Below, piece after piece: positions 39,963 to 52,747 of a stretch of 64,000 bases of DNA. The notes under the pieces are model-generated. The model was not told the origin of the DNA and did no database searches. It worked only from the letters and a program-made list of their open reading frames with translations. How positions within the stretch are numbered: the first letter of the stretch is position 1; the number at the start of each line of letters is the position of its first letter. Made by a program: the position numbers and the translations under genes. Source of the DNA: Lagopus muta (taxonomy: Eukaryota; Chordata; Aves; Galliformes; Phasianidae); contig NC_064443.1 in the NCBI RefSeq assembly GCF_023343835.1, positions 4,960,001 to 5,024,000 on the forward strand, given 5' to 3'.

Positions 39963-40390
39963 CCTGGTGTGTCCAGACACCCCATTTAAATCACAGCCCT
40001 GGGTCTTCTACCCCTTCCTGAGCCATGCTGTGAGTGTGCTGGTCCAGCTCCACGTTCAGCCATGTCCACACCTTATCGAAGCCTGACTGTCTTCTTGGCT
40101 TTATTGCAGCCCTGCCTTTGCCACCATGGACTTGGATGCAATCACCAGCCCGCATCTCACCTTGCTGTCACTGGACCTGACCTTGATCTGCAGATTGACT
40201 TCGAGGCGTCTCCTCATACCTGCCTCCTCATTATGAGCCTGTGGGATGAGCTGGGCTGCTGGCTGACCCCAGCTGCCAACCTGGAACTGCCCTACTTGTG
40301 TGCTGCGGGGATTGGCCCTGCCTTGATACCCACTAATCATGCCTGGTTCCTGCCTCCCTGCACTTGGGGAGCAGCTGGCCTGCTGCATAT
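39963..40390 (-). repeat. Unclassified interspersed repeat, copy 2 (inverted)
   Basis: This is the reverse-complement partner of the block at 29,715-30,135; see the landmarks given there. It contains overlapping open frames on both strands (114 and 96 codons), but these follow from its GC-rich composition. No retroviral or transposase motif is present. It is probably an old LTR-type or other non-CR1 avian repeat. Edges and family are uncertain. Confidence 0.5.
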
Positions 40391-42900
40391 ATGTATCTCT
40401 TGAAAATATTTAGAGTGTATAGCAGTTCTCCAGGCGTATTTAAGAGTTTTATTTTCTTTAGAGAAGAAAATGATGTGAAAATGATGGAAAGATGATTGTG
40501 TTGCTGGACTTTTTAGTTAGGAAAGGAAGTTCTTTCTTTGTGACTCTGGGTTAACATGGCTTATCTGTCTGTGCCATAGCCATGAACTAACTACTCATTC
40601 TGTATTATTATAAACATTAAGTAATTATTTGAAATCTCATCAGCTCATTATAATAAATTGAAGTAAGCTTTTTGAATCAGTCAGAATGATTACTTCTCTT
40701 CAACTGGAATAGTTTTACTGTAGAAGTCTTTATATGGTTAATTTAGAATTGACACACTCACCAAGAAAACGTGTATATAAGCATTAAAATTATGAAGTAA
40801 CGATACATGAGAGACCATGAAATAATTCAACCATAAAGCCTGAATAGAAGTACAAATATTTTATAAAGAAGCAGGCAGATCTTTCTTAGTATCTGTTGCA
40901 TCAGGTATTGGAGACTTGGAGACTGTCTCCTGTATTTCAGAAGTCTCGTGAGATTACCATTACTCAGTGAAATGCCATGTATGTAGACAAGTATTAACCA
41001 GAGTTGAGTCTGTCTTTGCTCCACACTAACTGATTTCATTGGGTGTTTTATCAGACCTCTTTCAGTGTCCAGTTGTCCACTGGCTTTTAAAAATAAATAT
41101 ATAGAGCTGGATGGAAGAATCACTTGGTTTCTTTCAGCAACATATGATTCTTTTTAGAGTCTTTGTGGATGTTGCTGACCCATTGGGCTTAAGATAGGTA
41201 AAACAAGTTTCTCTTAGATGTCTGACACTGTAAGACAGAATGTCACAAGGAATCTACTGATCACAGGGAGAAAATGTCACTTACCAATCTTTAAAAACAA
41301 ATAATTTCTCCCTTTGGTATTCTTCTACCAGTGAAACTGTATTTTCTGCAGAGGCCAGCACAAAACACCCAGGAGTAGAACTGTGTAAAGGTAACTGTTT
41401 ATTCCTGCTCTGCTCTATCTTCCTGACATGAAAAATGAATGGTTGGGACTGGGGAGGGGAAGGAACAGGTGACAGATACTGCTTGCTCTGAAACTGCTGC
41501 TGACAAGCTGTTTTCAACTAAGCCACATTCCAGGAGATGTTTCTCTTTTGAATACTTACAATTCCTAATGATTATTTTAGGTATCTTTGGCTTTGAAAAT
41601 TCCCTCGTGCAAAATGAAGTAATATTTACTTTAAAAATAAAAATACACAGCTGAGAAGCAATGGCAACTGCTCAGCAACAAAAACAGTTTTCCATCACCA
41701 TGTCCAACTATTTGGAGAAAAACAATGCAAGAACACTGTTTTCAAGAAGTGATTTAAAATGATTTGGCTCTTTATCCAACACTTCTAAGAACTGCCTGCA
41801 TTAAGAAAGATATATTGCTGAAACAGCGGATTTACCATCAACTATTACTGCACTTGAGCTCCTCTGAACACTGTTTTTGAGTTGGTGTTGAGGTTTGGAA
41901 TTTTTGGACGGAGCTAACACAATGGAGGATTCTTGAGCTAACATAAACTTTTCTTTGTACCTAAGAAAACTGAAGACTGCATTTCTAACTTCTTTGCTGT
42001 CTACCTTGTTTTCTATAGGAAATACTGACTGCACCAGAGAACAGCTGTCATGCTTTTCTCTTTTGTTGTTGAACTGCAAGACTATCCTTGCCTAAATATG
42101 AAAGAGAAACCTGCAAAACAAGAATTGCAAGCTTCACTGAGATATAACAAGCCAAATTAATTCTTGAGGTAAGTACACAAAACAAATGCTGTTAGAAGAC
42201 ACTTCTCTATTGGGGGAAGATTTCATTAATTATAGTGAAGAACAGCTTAAAATAGTTTATACTGTAAGATCACTGGATTTGTATTTGAGGCAGTACACTT
42301 ACAGTGGATAATCATTTGTTTTGTCACCAGCAGTAACTCTTGAGTAATACATTTTCACTTGCAGTTTTTCCCTACTTTCAGGTCAGTTCAGGGAGAGTCC
42401 ATTATATGATGTCAAGCTGCTCCAAATAAAGCAAACAGTTTTGATTTCTTCAAGGGAATTTACTGACTATATCAATCACAAAACTTTGTATGACATTAAG
42501 CCTGCAGATTACTACTCATGTTAAGCGTGAGGTTTCCTGACCTCACAGTACGAGAAGTACAACCAGCAGAACACTGGAAAAAGTTAGAAAAGTTATTACA
42601 ATTGTTTTGTCAATCTAAAATTCTTGAGTCATAGAAGCATAGTCATGGATTCCTATCGTAAAGACAATATAGAATATAGAAGCCATATTCTATTTTGAAA
42701 AAATTAATAAGCTAATAAGAAAAATTGGAGAATGTATGATTTTCTTTCTGCATTCTTTCTCGTCGTGGATTTTTATTTATTCATTTAGCTGACATATCGT
42801 AACACACAAAAACACAGCCCAGGAAACACAAATAAAATGAAGCGATGTAAAGGCCACGCAAAGAAGAGGACACACGTTGTCCTTTCCATTGGCACAAAGC
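40391..42900. other. Sequence upstream of the CNBP CpG block
   Basis: AT-rich sequence. The minus strand carries two open segments ending in consensus GTAAGT donors: one at 41,285-41,380, and one whose donor is revcomp of 42,297-42,302. A longer open frame lies at 41,801-42,082. Their phases do not join cleanly, and I recognise none of the peptides, so no gene is called. Confidence 0.45.
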
Positions 42901-43376
42901 TAACCGTAGTGCTGTAAGAGGGAAGGCACACAGCTGGAGGTGAGGGGCTCAGAGCTTCGTGCCCTCGCTCAGCGCAGTGCCCAGCTCAGCTCCGTGAGAG
43001 CTGCCGTGCAGGCTGGAGCCTTTCGGCAGGCACCCGAGCGGGGCGTTTTCAACACGCACACCGAGGAGCTGTGGATAACGCTGCGTCGTGCCCTTGCACC
43101 CCACGGGATGTTCAGACTGAAGCGGGTTTGGTGCAGTACTTTGTTGCTGATTACCCCCATCCTCGCTGAGCGCTAAGCTAGTAATATCACAGCGATGCGT
43201 GCATCTGAGTGAATTCGTTTTAGTAATTCAGTGCTTAAAAAGAAAATCCCTCTCGTATCTTTCGGTTATAATGTGGGAAACCACCACGGTCCCGTTAGCC
43301 GCCGGTGGCAGCTCAGCCCCGTGCGCCGCGTCCACCATTTCGTCGCTGCCTGCAGCTCCGCGCCCGCTGCCCCGTC

Positions 43377-43387
43377 AAGATGGCGGC
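43377..43387 (+). promoter_or_regulatory. YY1-type element AAGATGGCGGC
   Basis: An exact match to the extended YY1 motif in plus orientation. In many vertebrate genes this motif in this orientation sits just downstream of the transcription start, so it hints at a start near 43,365-43,375, some 700 bp upstream of the canonical CNBP first exon. Binding itself is inferred. Confidence 0.6.
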
Positions 43388-43894
43388 CGCCGCCCCGCGC
43401 GTTCCCCGCCTCGACCCCGTTCCTCTCAGCCCCAGGCCCCGCTTCCAAGACGTGGAACGGAGCGCCCGCCGGAGGGCGGGGGGAGCGCGCGGGAGCAGGG
43501 AGGGGGCCGAGGCAGCTCCTCGTGGACACGGCAGCGGGCGGGCCGGGGACGTCCGAGCGTGGTGCGAGACTCCCCGAAGCGCGGCCCGGTCCCGCCGCCG
43601 GTTTTTGCCGCATCACTGGGCGGCGCGGTGGCGCCTCCGGTATGGGGGAAGGGAGAGGCAAGCAGAGGAAACCGGAGCTGCTTAGGCGGTGAGTCACAGT
43701 GCGAGGGACAGGGAGGGGCAGGGCGGTGCCGTAGCGCCCGCCAGCAGCCTGACTGCGCCGCGCCGTCCTGCAGCGCACCGGGAGCTCCCGCCAAGGCCGC
43801 GCTCCCGGCTCTGCCCCCAAGCACGCAGCCGAGCGCACGGAGCTGCCAGGCGGGGGGGGGAGGGGGCGGCTCTTCCCGCCTTCCGGCAGCGATG

Positions 43895-43954
43895 ATTGGT
43901 TGTTTACGTTCTCAACTCTGATTGGCCATCCGGAAAAACGTTTTCACTCATTGG
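43895..43954 (-). promoter_or_regulatory. CNBP: Three inverted CCAAT boxes (NF-Y type)
   Basis: ATTGG occurs at 43,895-43,899, 43,921-43,925 and 43,950-43,954, so start-to-start spacings are 26 and 29 bases. Regular multiple CCAAT boxes with this spacing are a known NF-Y arrangement in TATA-less promoters. They lie about 100-200 bp upstream of the probable CNBP first exon and are the best candidate core elements for it. Confidence 0.65.
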
Positions 43955-44039
43955 CTGAGAGGTGGACTCGAGCGAGCCGTGTGCAGAGTTGTAGGGACGG
44001 GCGGGGCCATCTAGGGGAGAGCGCGCTGGGCCGTGTGCA

Positions 44040-44153
44040 AGCCGCGTGTGGCGCAGCCAGAAGGGATCCGGGAGCGGCGGGTACGGCCGGCAGCCAGCGG
44101 GGCCTAGCGACGTGCGGGCGCGCTTCTGCCGCAGCGGGGTTCGGAGTCTGCAG
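44040..44153 (+). other. CNBP: CNBP exon 1, non-coding (start approximate)
   Basis: CNBP of other vertebrates has a short untranslated first exon followed by a large intron. Here the GC-rich sequence ends in TCGGAGTCTGCAG followed by GTAACGG, a good donor, giving an exon end at 44,153. The 5' end cannot be read from the sequence; about 44,040 is a guess from distance to the CCAAT boxes. A second possible donor, GTGAGTCGGG at 44,340, could produce a longer version. Confidence 0.55.
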
Positions 44154-44638
44154 GTAACGGCCATGCAGGGCGGGAGGGCCGGGCGCCGGGCCGGGAGCGG
44201 GAGATGGCGGCGGGATGATGGCGCTGGCGCACTCCGGCCTAGCGCGCGGGAAAGCGGAGCCGGCCGGGTTCGGGGCGGGGAGCGGGGCCGGAGGGCGCCG
44301 GGAGGGCGCGGGGCGCAGCGGGACGGCCGAGAGGTGGTGGTGAGTCGGGCGCAGGCGGGCTGCGGGGGGCGCCGGGGAGCCCGCACCGCTCTGGGGGATG
44401 GGAGGCCCGGCCGGGCGGGGGCTGTCCCGTGTCGCTCTCCGCGCGGTGGCGGCCTCCTTCGGGGCGCGGTTCGGCGGTTCCGCGCTGCTCTGGGGCGGGC
44501 GGCGGCGCGGGCACCGCGTGGCGGGGGCAGGGCGGGCGGTGTGGGTCGGGAACGGCGCCGCGCGGCGGGGAAGCGCGGGTAAGGCGAGCCCCGGGGCCGG
44601 CGGGACGTGGGTGGAATAAAAGCGTTCTGGTTTTTCTT

Positions 44639-44640
<2 letters not shown>

Positions 44641-44677
<37 letters not shown>
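44641..44677 (+). repeat. T37 homopolymer in CNBP intron 1
   Basis: Thirty-seven uninterrupted T residues directly after a TTTTTCTTTC lead-in, at the downstream edge of the CpG block. On the minus strand it is a poly-A run, which explains the polylysine in long spurious minus-strand frames here. Its exact length may be affected by sequencing of homopolymers. Confidence 0.9.
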
Positions 44678-44680
<3 letters not shown>

Positions 44681-47499
44681 GATTTCTGTCTTTTTAAATC
44701 TCTCCCGAAGCCCGCTCCGCCGGGACGGACGGGGCACGCTGGCGGAGGTAGTGCGGCCTCGGCCCGACGCACCACGTGGCTCCCCACGTGCTGGGCCTCC
44801 GCGGGCTGAGGGTCGAGGTGTTGCAACTATGGGTCTCCGACCACGGGCGCGGACGGTGGCCTGCTGCACATCCAAGTGCGACCTATAAATGGATAGGAAA
44901 AACAGTCTGACATCTGCAGAGCACCAACCAGAGGAGCTGCTTTTTTTTTTTTCTTTTTTTAAGTTCCTGTCAGACTTAGTTTTCAAGTAACCGCTGTTAC
45001 TCATTTAGTATCCAGAACGGTCATAAGGCGTTATTAAATGTAATAGTATGTTCTGCTTTAATTTCAGCACTTAATTAGATCCCTTCACTGCACAGCATTA
45101 GAGTTGCCTGCTCCGTGATTTCTTCCTCAGTGCAGAATGGTGTAGAGAGCCATCCTGTGCCCGTCCTCCAAGTGGTTCCATGAGTTTGCCAGGGCTGCAT
45201 AACAGCTGTGTTAGTGCCATGCCTCACCTCACTTGGGTTTTTTCCCATTAACTCATTTCATTAATATGATATTTGCACATTACTGACATCACTCACTTTT
45301 CCTCAGTTTGAAAATTGGTCCAAATAGCAATAACAATTAAAAGGGAAAGAAGAGAGATACATATTTGGCAAATTGCGTGTCATAGCCATACAACTGGCTA
45401 GTAGAGATAGGAAGAGCTCCGCTTTCAGCTTCTGCAGGTTTGCTTGAACTTTCAAGCTGCTTCCTTTGGAAATGAGATATTGTTATTTGGTGCCCAGAAT
45501 ACTTAGTTTCGTATCTTTCCTAGTAACAATAAAACCTGGAGGCTGAGGCACTGCTAAATGCTCTATCATGTTTTCGGGTTACAGGTGGGGAAGTTCAACT
45601 AAACATACACTGAGGAGTTTCCATGGCAGGACTGTCTCTTGAGTTCTGGAATTCCCAAACATTTTTCTTAAGGAAATAAAACTGTCCGTGGGTAGTTACT
45701 GTTTTAAATGAGTAATATTTTAACTACTCCACTGGAACTGAATGCTAGTACTTTGTTAGTATTGCTTTATATTTATTGATCTTCTGAAAAAGCAGAGGTC
45801 TGCTGCTGTTGCACAGGGTTTTTAACGTTTCAAGTGGGCTCTGGCTGACCTATCCCATTTGAGTATGGCATGGTGCACGGGTCACCAGCAGCCTGCATGG
45901 AAATGGGTGGTTTCTAACAGTGTTTGCCAAAAAGGTTTCAAGTATATGGGGGTTAGTGCTTTCTCTCTAGTCTGTCCGTTGAAGGAGTGCAGTCCTATTA
46001 ATATCAGATGTGATGCTTGTAGATCAGAGGGAGCATTCGGTAAGTATAATGGCTATAATTGCCTCTGGTACATTCAGCTTGAACTGTTAGCAAGCTGTTG
46101 AATTCTGAGGAACTGCTAGCATTTGGAGGAATCTTGAGTAATACATGTCACCTGTAATTGCAACAGTTGTCTGCTGCTCCAAAGCAGTTATGTTGCTCTC
46201 AGTATGTTCCTTCCTGTTTTAGTCCATCCCTTCTGTAAACCAGTGCTTGTACAGAAAGGACTGCTCATTCATTTCTAAGGGACATTACAATACCGGACAG
46301 GAGTTGCTGTTCAGTGTTCATGGCTTTTCATATTATGAAATGTGATGTGAAGTGCATGTAAAGTACAGAGGAGGTATTAACAGGCAATGCTTAAATAAGT
46401 ACATGTTCAATTGTTTTCATGAAGGCTCCCTAAAGTAGGCAAAGGGGAACATGTGTTTAGAGTGGGAGACTATAGGTCTGTGGGCCTGATCTTTTCTCCT
46501 TAGTATTTTCACACATTACAGCTCTCTTGCCGTTATGTGGAACAGAGCAGGGTTTGACAAAGAAAAATACATTATTGCTGCCTCTCTTAAACAAAACCTG
46601 CACTGTTTTTTTTCTGTGTGGCAAAAGGTAGTATCAAAAGGTGGAACTTCTGCTACCTGTTGTGTTGCTCGGGGTTGTTCTGAACAAATTCTAGCTTCAG
46701 CTTGTCAACTGATTTTGGGGGTTGCAGTCAAATGTCTTTCAGATAACTGGAATAAGTGTTCAGTGCTGGAGTATTGCCAGAAATGCTTTGCTTCCCTAAT
46801 TGGAACAGGGTTAGGTTAGTGGGAAATTTAGCTTCCTCATTACCAGAGGAGCTCAAGTTAGTTTTACTTTGATCTGTTACAGCAGACTCTAGGTGCTGCC
46901 TGAGAAAGTAGAAGCCATAGAATAAGGAACATCACAGAGGAGCTCAGTGGTAGTTCTTTCCATTTTCTGGTGTAGTTGGGCTATTGACTCAAACTGGGAA
47001 ATTTGAGTATGTGTGTGAAGACTGGATAGTAAGTGTTGTAACTGAAAAGCCGCAGAAGAATGTCCATACTGCATTTCAACAGAAGCATCTTGAGTTCATC
47101 GTGTCAAAGTTTGGTGCTAAGGCTGCAGTCAGAAGAGTCAAATCTGACGTAGGAAACCATTGTGATAATGCAGCTTTAAATCTGTGAGCTGCTCAGCTCT
47201 TTAACTTCAGTAGTAGGGTGGTCATCCAGAACCAAGTCTAATGTAAATGGGATTCACTGAATAGTGAACAAGGTGATAGCTTCAGACTACAGCTGAGGGT
47301 GTCTGTACAGTGAGCTCTGGTAAACGTCTGCCTTCTCTCCTTTGTAGGGAGATGTTATTTGAGGTGACTTCATTTGCTGCCTTTGAAGTTCTGGAATTTT
47401 AACTGAGCCACTGTCTCATCAGATCTGTCTTGCAGAATTTGACCAGGTTTGGATAAGCAAGATGAGCCTGTAGTTCTTCACTTCATTTTTCCTGTGTTG

Positions 47500-47960
47500 T
47501 CACAGAGTTGATCAGATCAATCTATGTCCGTGACAGGGGCGACAGGCCTCTGCCCTCCCCCCCACCCCAGTCCCACAAAAATGGGAAGGAAGGAAGGCAG
47601 GGAGGAAAAGAGCAGCAGCAACAATCTGTGGAGGAAAACTTATTTTACTATAATATTGGAATACAAAATAATATATACAATTTAATTGAAATTGAGATTA
47701 ATAAATCAGACAAGATGAGAGAGAGAGTTCCCGGGACCGATTCAAACCTGAAGAGCTTGGAACGGCTAGGAAAGCACCTCCAGCACCCACTGCAAGGCAG
47801 CAAGAGAGCGGCCCCCCCCCCCCCACCCGGAAGGGCCAGATCCCGTGACTGCTGTAATGTACAGGGATAGGAACCTGGGATTGGGCAGTGACACTTTAAT
47901 GCCCCGTACACTACATGATGTTTTGATGTGGAATACTGAAACCATAAAAACATAGAACCA
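47500..47960. repeat. Composite low-complexity segment, possible old LTR
   Basis: A patch unlike its surroundings: a C7 run (47,557-47,563), GGAAGGAAGGCAGGGAGG, an AT-rich stretch, a GAGAGAGAG tract and a C13 run (47,812-47,824), followed by a GC-mixed tail. This alternation resembles an old avian LTR or a mosaic of simple repeats. I cannot find termini, a primer-binding site or a target duplication, so the identity is a guess. Confidence 0.25.
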
Positions 47961-49763
47961 TGACACGTGTAGACTCTGGTGAGGTGAAAGGGGGGTAAAA
48001 TTGTTCTGGAATGTAGGCAAATGGGGGAGAGTTGACTTGTGTAACAAGAGTTAAAGAAATCATTGGTAGATGAGACTGAGTGAAAACAACATGAGCTAAC
48101 TGCCTTGATGCAGAAGGCTCATGGAAAATGGCCTTGGTAGATAGGAGGAACTGCTGAGAAGTAATCTGTGATGACTCCATGAAGAAGTAGTGACTAATAG
48201 AGGAGCACTTGTGTGGTTTTCTAACTTTACTTTTTGTCTTGTAAGTAACTGAATCATGAAGCTGTGTCCAAACTGCTTGGAGGGTATCCATTTAAGGACT
48301 TGTCTTCTGAACTGGCCTTTTCTGGATACTGTTCATAAAAAGTGTCTGGCTTAATTGGAAAGCTAAATTCTTAACTCTTTTTAAAATGTTTATGTAGTTG
48401 ATGAACTTTGCCCTGTTTCTTAGAACATGGGGTGAATTAAAACTAGTATCAGTTAAATCCACCTCTAGTAGATGAACTTGCATTCAGTTTCAGGTCTTCA
48501 AGAACAGCACAAACATTGAGCATTAAATACTGGTGAGGAGAGGAAGTCCAGGCAAACTGCTTGGTGCTTTCATGTGTTCAAAGTATCCAAGGATGCAGTA
48601 GTACGCTTCATAATTGTGTTGATTGCAGCTGTGACCTTCAGAGATGTCAGAGTTCAGGGAAAAAAGCAGGCCTTTGAAGAGTAAGGTTGCGAGGTGAATC
48701 TGTCTTGTTCAAGCTGTGCAAACACTGTTGTTTGTCTTTCTCTGGATTTCTCACTCAGTTTGCCTTATCTTATTTGGCCTTTTTGATAAATAGCGGAAGA
48801 GAAGAGTTTTTCTCTTCGAGTCTTTAAAAAGTTAGGTTCAGATGTAAAAGTACATCTCAAATTGCTCTGGAGCAGTGAGTACTGTGCTGTTTTGCACCTT
48901 GTGCTTACAGTTGCTGGTAAAGGAGATGTGGGCTGACAGCATATCCTATTTGAGAAACTTCCACTGTGTTTCTGAAGGAGATCTAGTTCACTTAGAGAAC
49001 ATTTCTCCTACTGCACATCAGCTTGACTGGTTTGATATGCAGGTGACTGTTGGGGATACTTCCTCATTGCTTCATGTTGAAGTGTCAGATGTATGGTTTG
49101 AATGAGACCCTGGGAGTTACTGCTTCAGTCAATAGACATGTATTCCTGTTCAGTTCAAACCGTTGCAAACTGAGCCAGGAGTTTGTCTTGATACACAAAT
49201 TGGAGGCTCCATCTTGTGCCTCTTGAAATGAAAAACAGCATCAAGTATTGAGGGGCCTGAGATCAGCTCCTGCAGCTGGCTTTGCCTGTGTTTTCTGCTG
49301 TGTCAACATGGTTGCTATGAAAGCAAGCATAAACAGTGGCACAGAGTACCAGCTGCTGCCACCATTACAGAGAGCTCTTCACCTTTGGGTGTCCTAATAA
49401 GTTTGAAACTTTGAACAGTGCGATGGACCAGTGAATACCTGCTAGCATGTGAAATGACTTAGTTTATTGTATCTTAGGCACTCATACAGCCAGCTTTATT
49501 CTTAACATTTGTGTCCTGCAGAATTTCATTTTTGAACAGCAGCTGGAAGATAGATGTGGGATTACAGAAGTAGCATATAAAACTTCTCCCGTATTTTAAA
49601 TTCTCCTGCTTTTACTGTGGTGGGAGAGACAGATGGTCACTGGTAGAAGGTGATTGAAGAGGAAGGAAGTGTTCTGAGAAAGGAGTGGCTAAGCCACTGT
49701 AATCCATTCTACATTCAAGTACCTTAAAAATAACTGAATAAAAATTGATGTTCATATCTTAAA

Positions 49764-49818
49764 TCATAGAATCACTAAGGTTGGAAAAGACCCACAGGAT
49801 CACCCAGTCCAACCATAA
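49764..49818 (-). mobile_element. Short CR1 3' fragment in CNBP intron 1
   Basis: The plus strand reads AATCATAGAATCACTAAGG followed by TTGGAAAAGACCCACAGGAT and the CACCCAGTCCAACCAT block, the reverse complement of the last ~55 bp of a CR1 element. The element is inserted antisense to CNBP. It is severely 5'-truncated and non-coding. Confidence 0.9.
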
Positions 49819-51326
49819 ATGGATATGGTATATCTCCATGCTGGAGTGCTAGTTCTGGTTCCTACTTGAGATCATGTGTTCATGCTGCTTCTATAAGGAC
49901 TTCTTCAGGATGCTGTGTATTCATGTTCCTGGTGATTTGGGACCTTGAACAGTTGTTTTTTAAGTACTGGTGCTTCTGGTCATAATACTAAGATGTCACT
50001 TCTTTCTTAAAAGTGTCCCTGTGGGAACATACAGATAATATTCCTGTTGCTCTGGTATTAAACTTGATTTAAAAATAGTTTCCGTAACATGGATAAACTA
50101 GGAAAATCAGTCTGGAGATGAGATAGCCTAATGGAAGTAGAATTATTAGTGGTAAGAGTAAGGAATTGGGTGAGGCCTAAGGAGCATTCAGGCAGTTTGA
50201 GATTTCATGAAAGCAAAGCTTAATACGCAAATTTCTAAATCAGTGTACTTCAAACTTAATATTTAACTGAAGCCTAATCTAACTTGTTCTTTTGCATCTA
50301 GTTCTAGTAGTGTTGCTTTGTGTTACACCTTGGGGGGGAGGTAAAAGTACAGTGATTGCAATCTGTTTAACCTGCCCCATCCTGACTGTGTTCTGTGGTC
50401 TGTAGCAGACTGACTTTCCTGCTCAGTGAACCACCTTCCTCCTTTCCCCAATATGGGCAAAAGTGCTTTGTACTGTCATGGACAGGCATGCCTATCTGAT
50501 GTTTCCCTAGCATTCTAAGGATGTTTTCCAAGTTAGCCTTGTAGATATCTGGCCAGTGTCTGATGTCTCTTAGGGAGCCAGATTTCTTAAACATTTTCTT
50601 TTGTGTAAGCTAGGGAGTGAAGTATGAACCCTGAACTGTGAGATGCTGTATTGAAATACATTGAGAAATGGTGGTTCTTCGGGTCAGGTGTAACTGCTCT
50701 TTCAGTAGTGGAAGCACTGCAGTCTTTCATACAGCTGCATTGTGACTTGTTCTTACAGGGTGTGTCTAGTATGTATTATATAGAATATATGTATATCTAT
50801 GTAGAATTGATTAGTGAATAAACTCTAAGTAGCTGCCATCCACCCATTCCCATGAGAAATGTAACGACTACCAGGAAGAAATAATTCATAGATAGAAGTA
50901 TCTGGCTTTTGAGCTTACCTGAGTGATAAGGAAGAGGTGGTTGCTTAAAAGAGAGAGCAAAGACAGTGCTGTTAAAGCAGTAGTGAAGAAATGCACTTTT
51001 ACCCATTTTTAAGCATTTTGTAAACATTCAGAGTGAAGACTGGCTACAAAAACTGATGAAAGGAAAGGCTGTCTAGTTCACTGTGGTTTGAGCTGTTAGC
51101 AACTCCAAGCCGAAATGAGATACGGTCTATTATCATGGCTTTAATACTATTGCATGGATATTGTACAAGAAAATTCAAGTCATAAGTTCTGCTTTGTTTC
51201 CAATTGCTATGCTAGAAGGACATGAAACCTCTAAGTTTCTTACTTTAATGTTTGGTTGGGGGAAGATGTTCTAAAAATGTGATTTGTTCTTGTTCTTTTT
51301 CCTCCTCAGGCAGCTGATCTGCAACC

Positions 51327-52747
<1,421 letters not shown>

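Larger units (their letters stand above)
42900..44620. promoter_or_regulatory. CNBP: CpG-rich promoter block of CNBP
   Basis: Base composition changes abruptly from AT-rich to GC- and CpG-rich at about 42,900 and returns to AT-rich after the T37 run at 44,641. There is no TATA box at a fitting position. The block holds a YY1-type AAGATGGCGGC (43,377-43,387), a G-rich run (G9 from 43,852), three inverted CCAAT boxes (43,895-43,954) and the non-coding first exon of CNBP. This is the layout of a TATA-less housekeeping promoter. Many long GC-rich open frames here on both strands are composition artefacts. Confidence 0.8.
44154..51309 (+). other. CNBP: CNBP intron 1 (7.2 kb)
   Basis: The intron runs from GTAACGG to the acceptor TTTTTCCTCCTCAG. 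It contains a T37 run, a second T-rich run at 44,941-44,959, an odd composite segment at about 47,500-47,960 and a CR1 fragment at 49,764. In humans this intron carries the CCTG repeat whose expansion causes myotonic dystrophy type 2; I see no such tract here. No exon with convincing coding content was found inside. Confidence 0.75.

Noticed and set aside
40062-40403. Overlapping open frames of about 100 codons on both strands
   Set aside because: They lie inside an interspersed repeat with a second copy at 29.7 kb and share no protein motif with known families.
43199-43921. A 240-codon plus-strand open frame in the CpG block
   Set aside because: Stops are rare in GC-rich DNA in all frames here; composition is Pro/Arg/Ser/Gly-rich with no domain. 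Only the YY1 element plus donor inside it seemed worth reporting.
43904-45004. A 366-codon minus-strand open frame across the CNBP promoter
   Set aside because: It crosses the T37 run (read as polylysine) and CpG-rich DNA, is dominated by Arg/Pro/Ala, has no recognisable domain and overlaps the CNBP first exon.
49764-49818. A possible tRNA or SINE in intron 1
   Set aside because: The sequence is a CR1 3' end; no A/B box promoter or cloverleaf is present.
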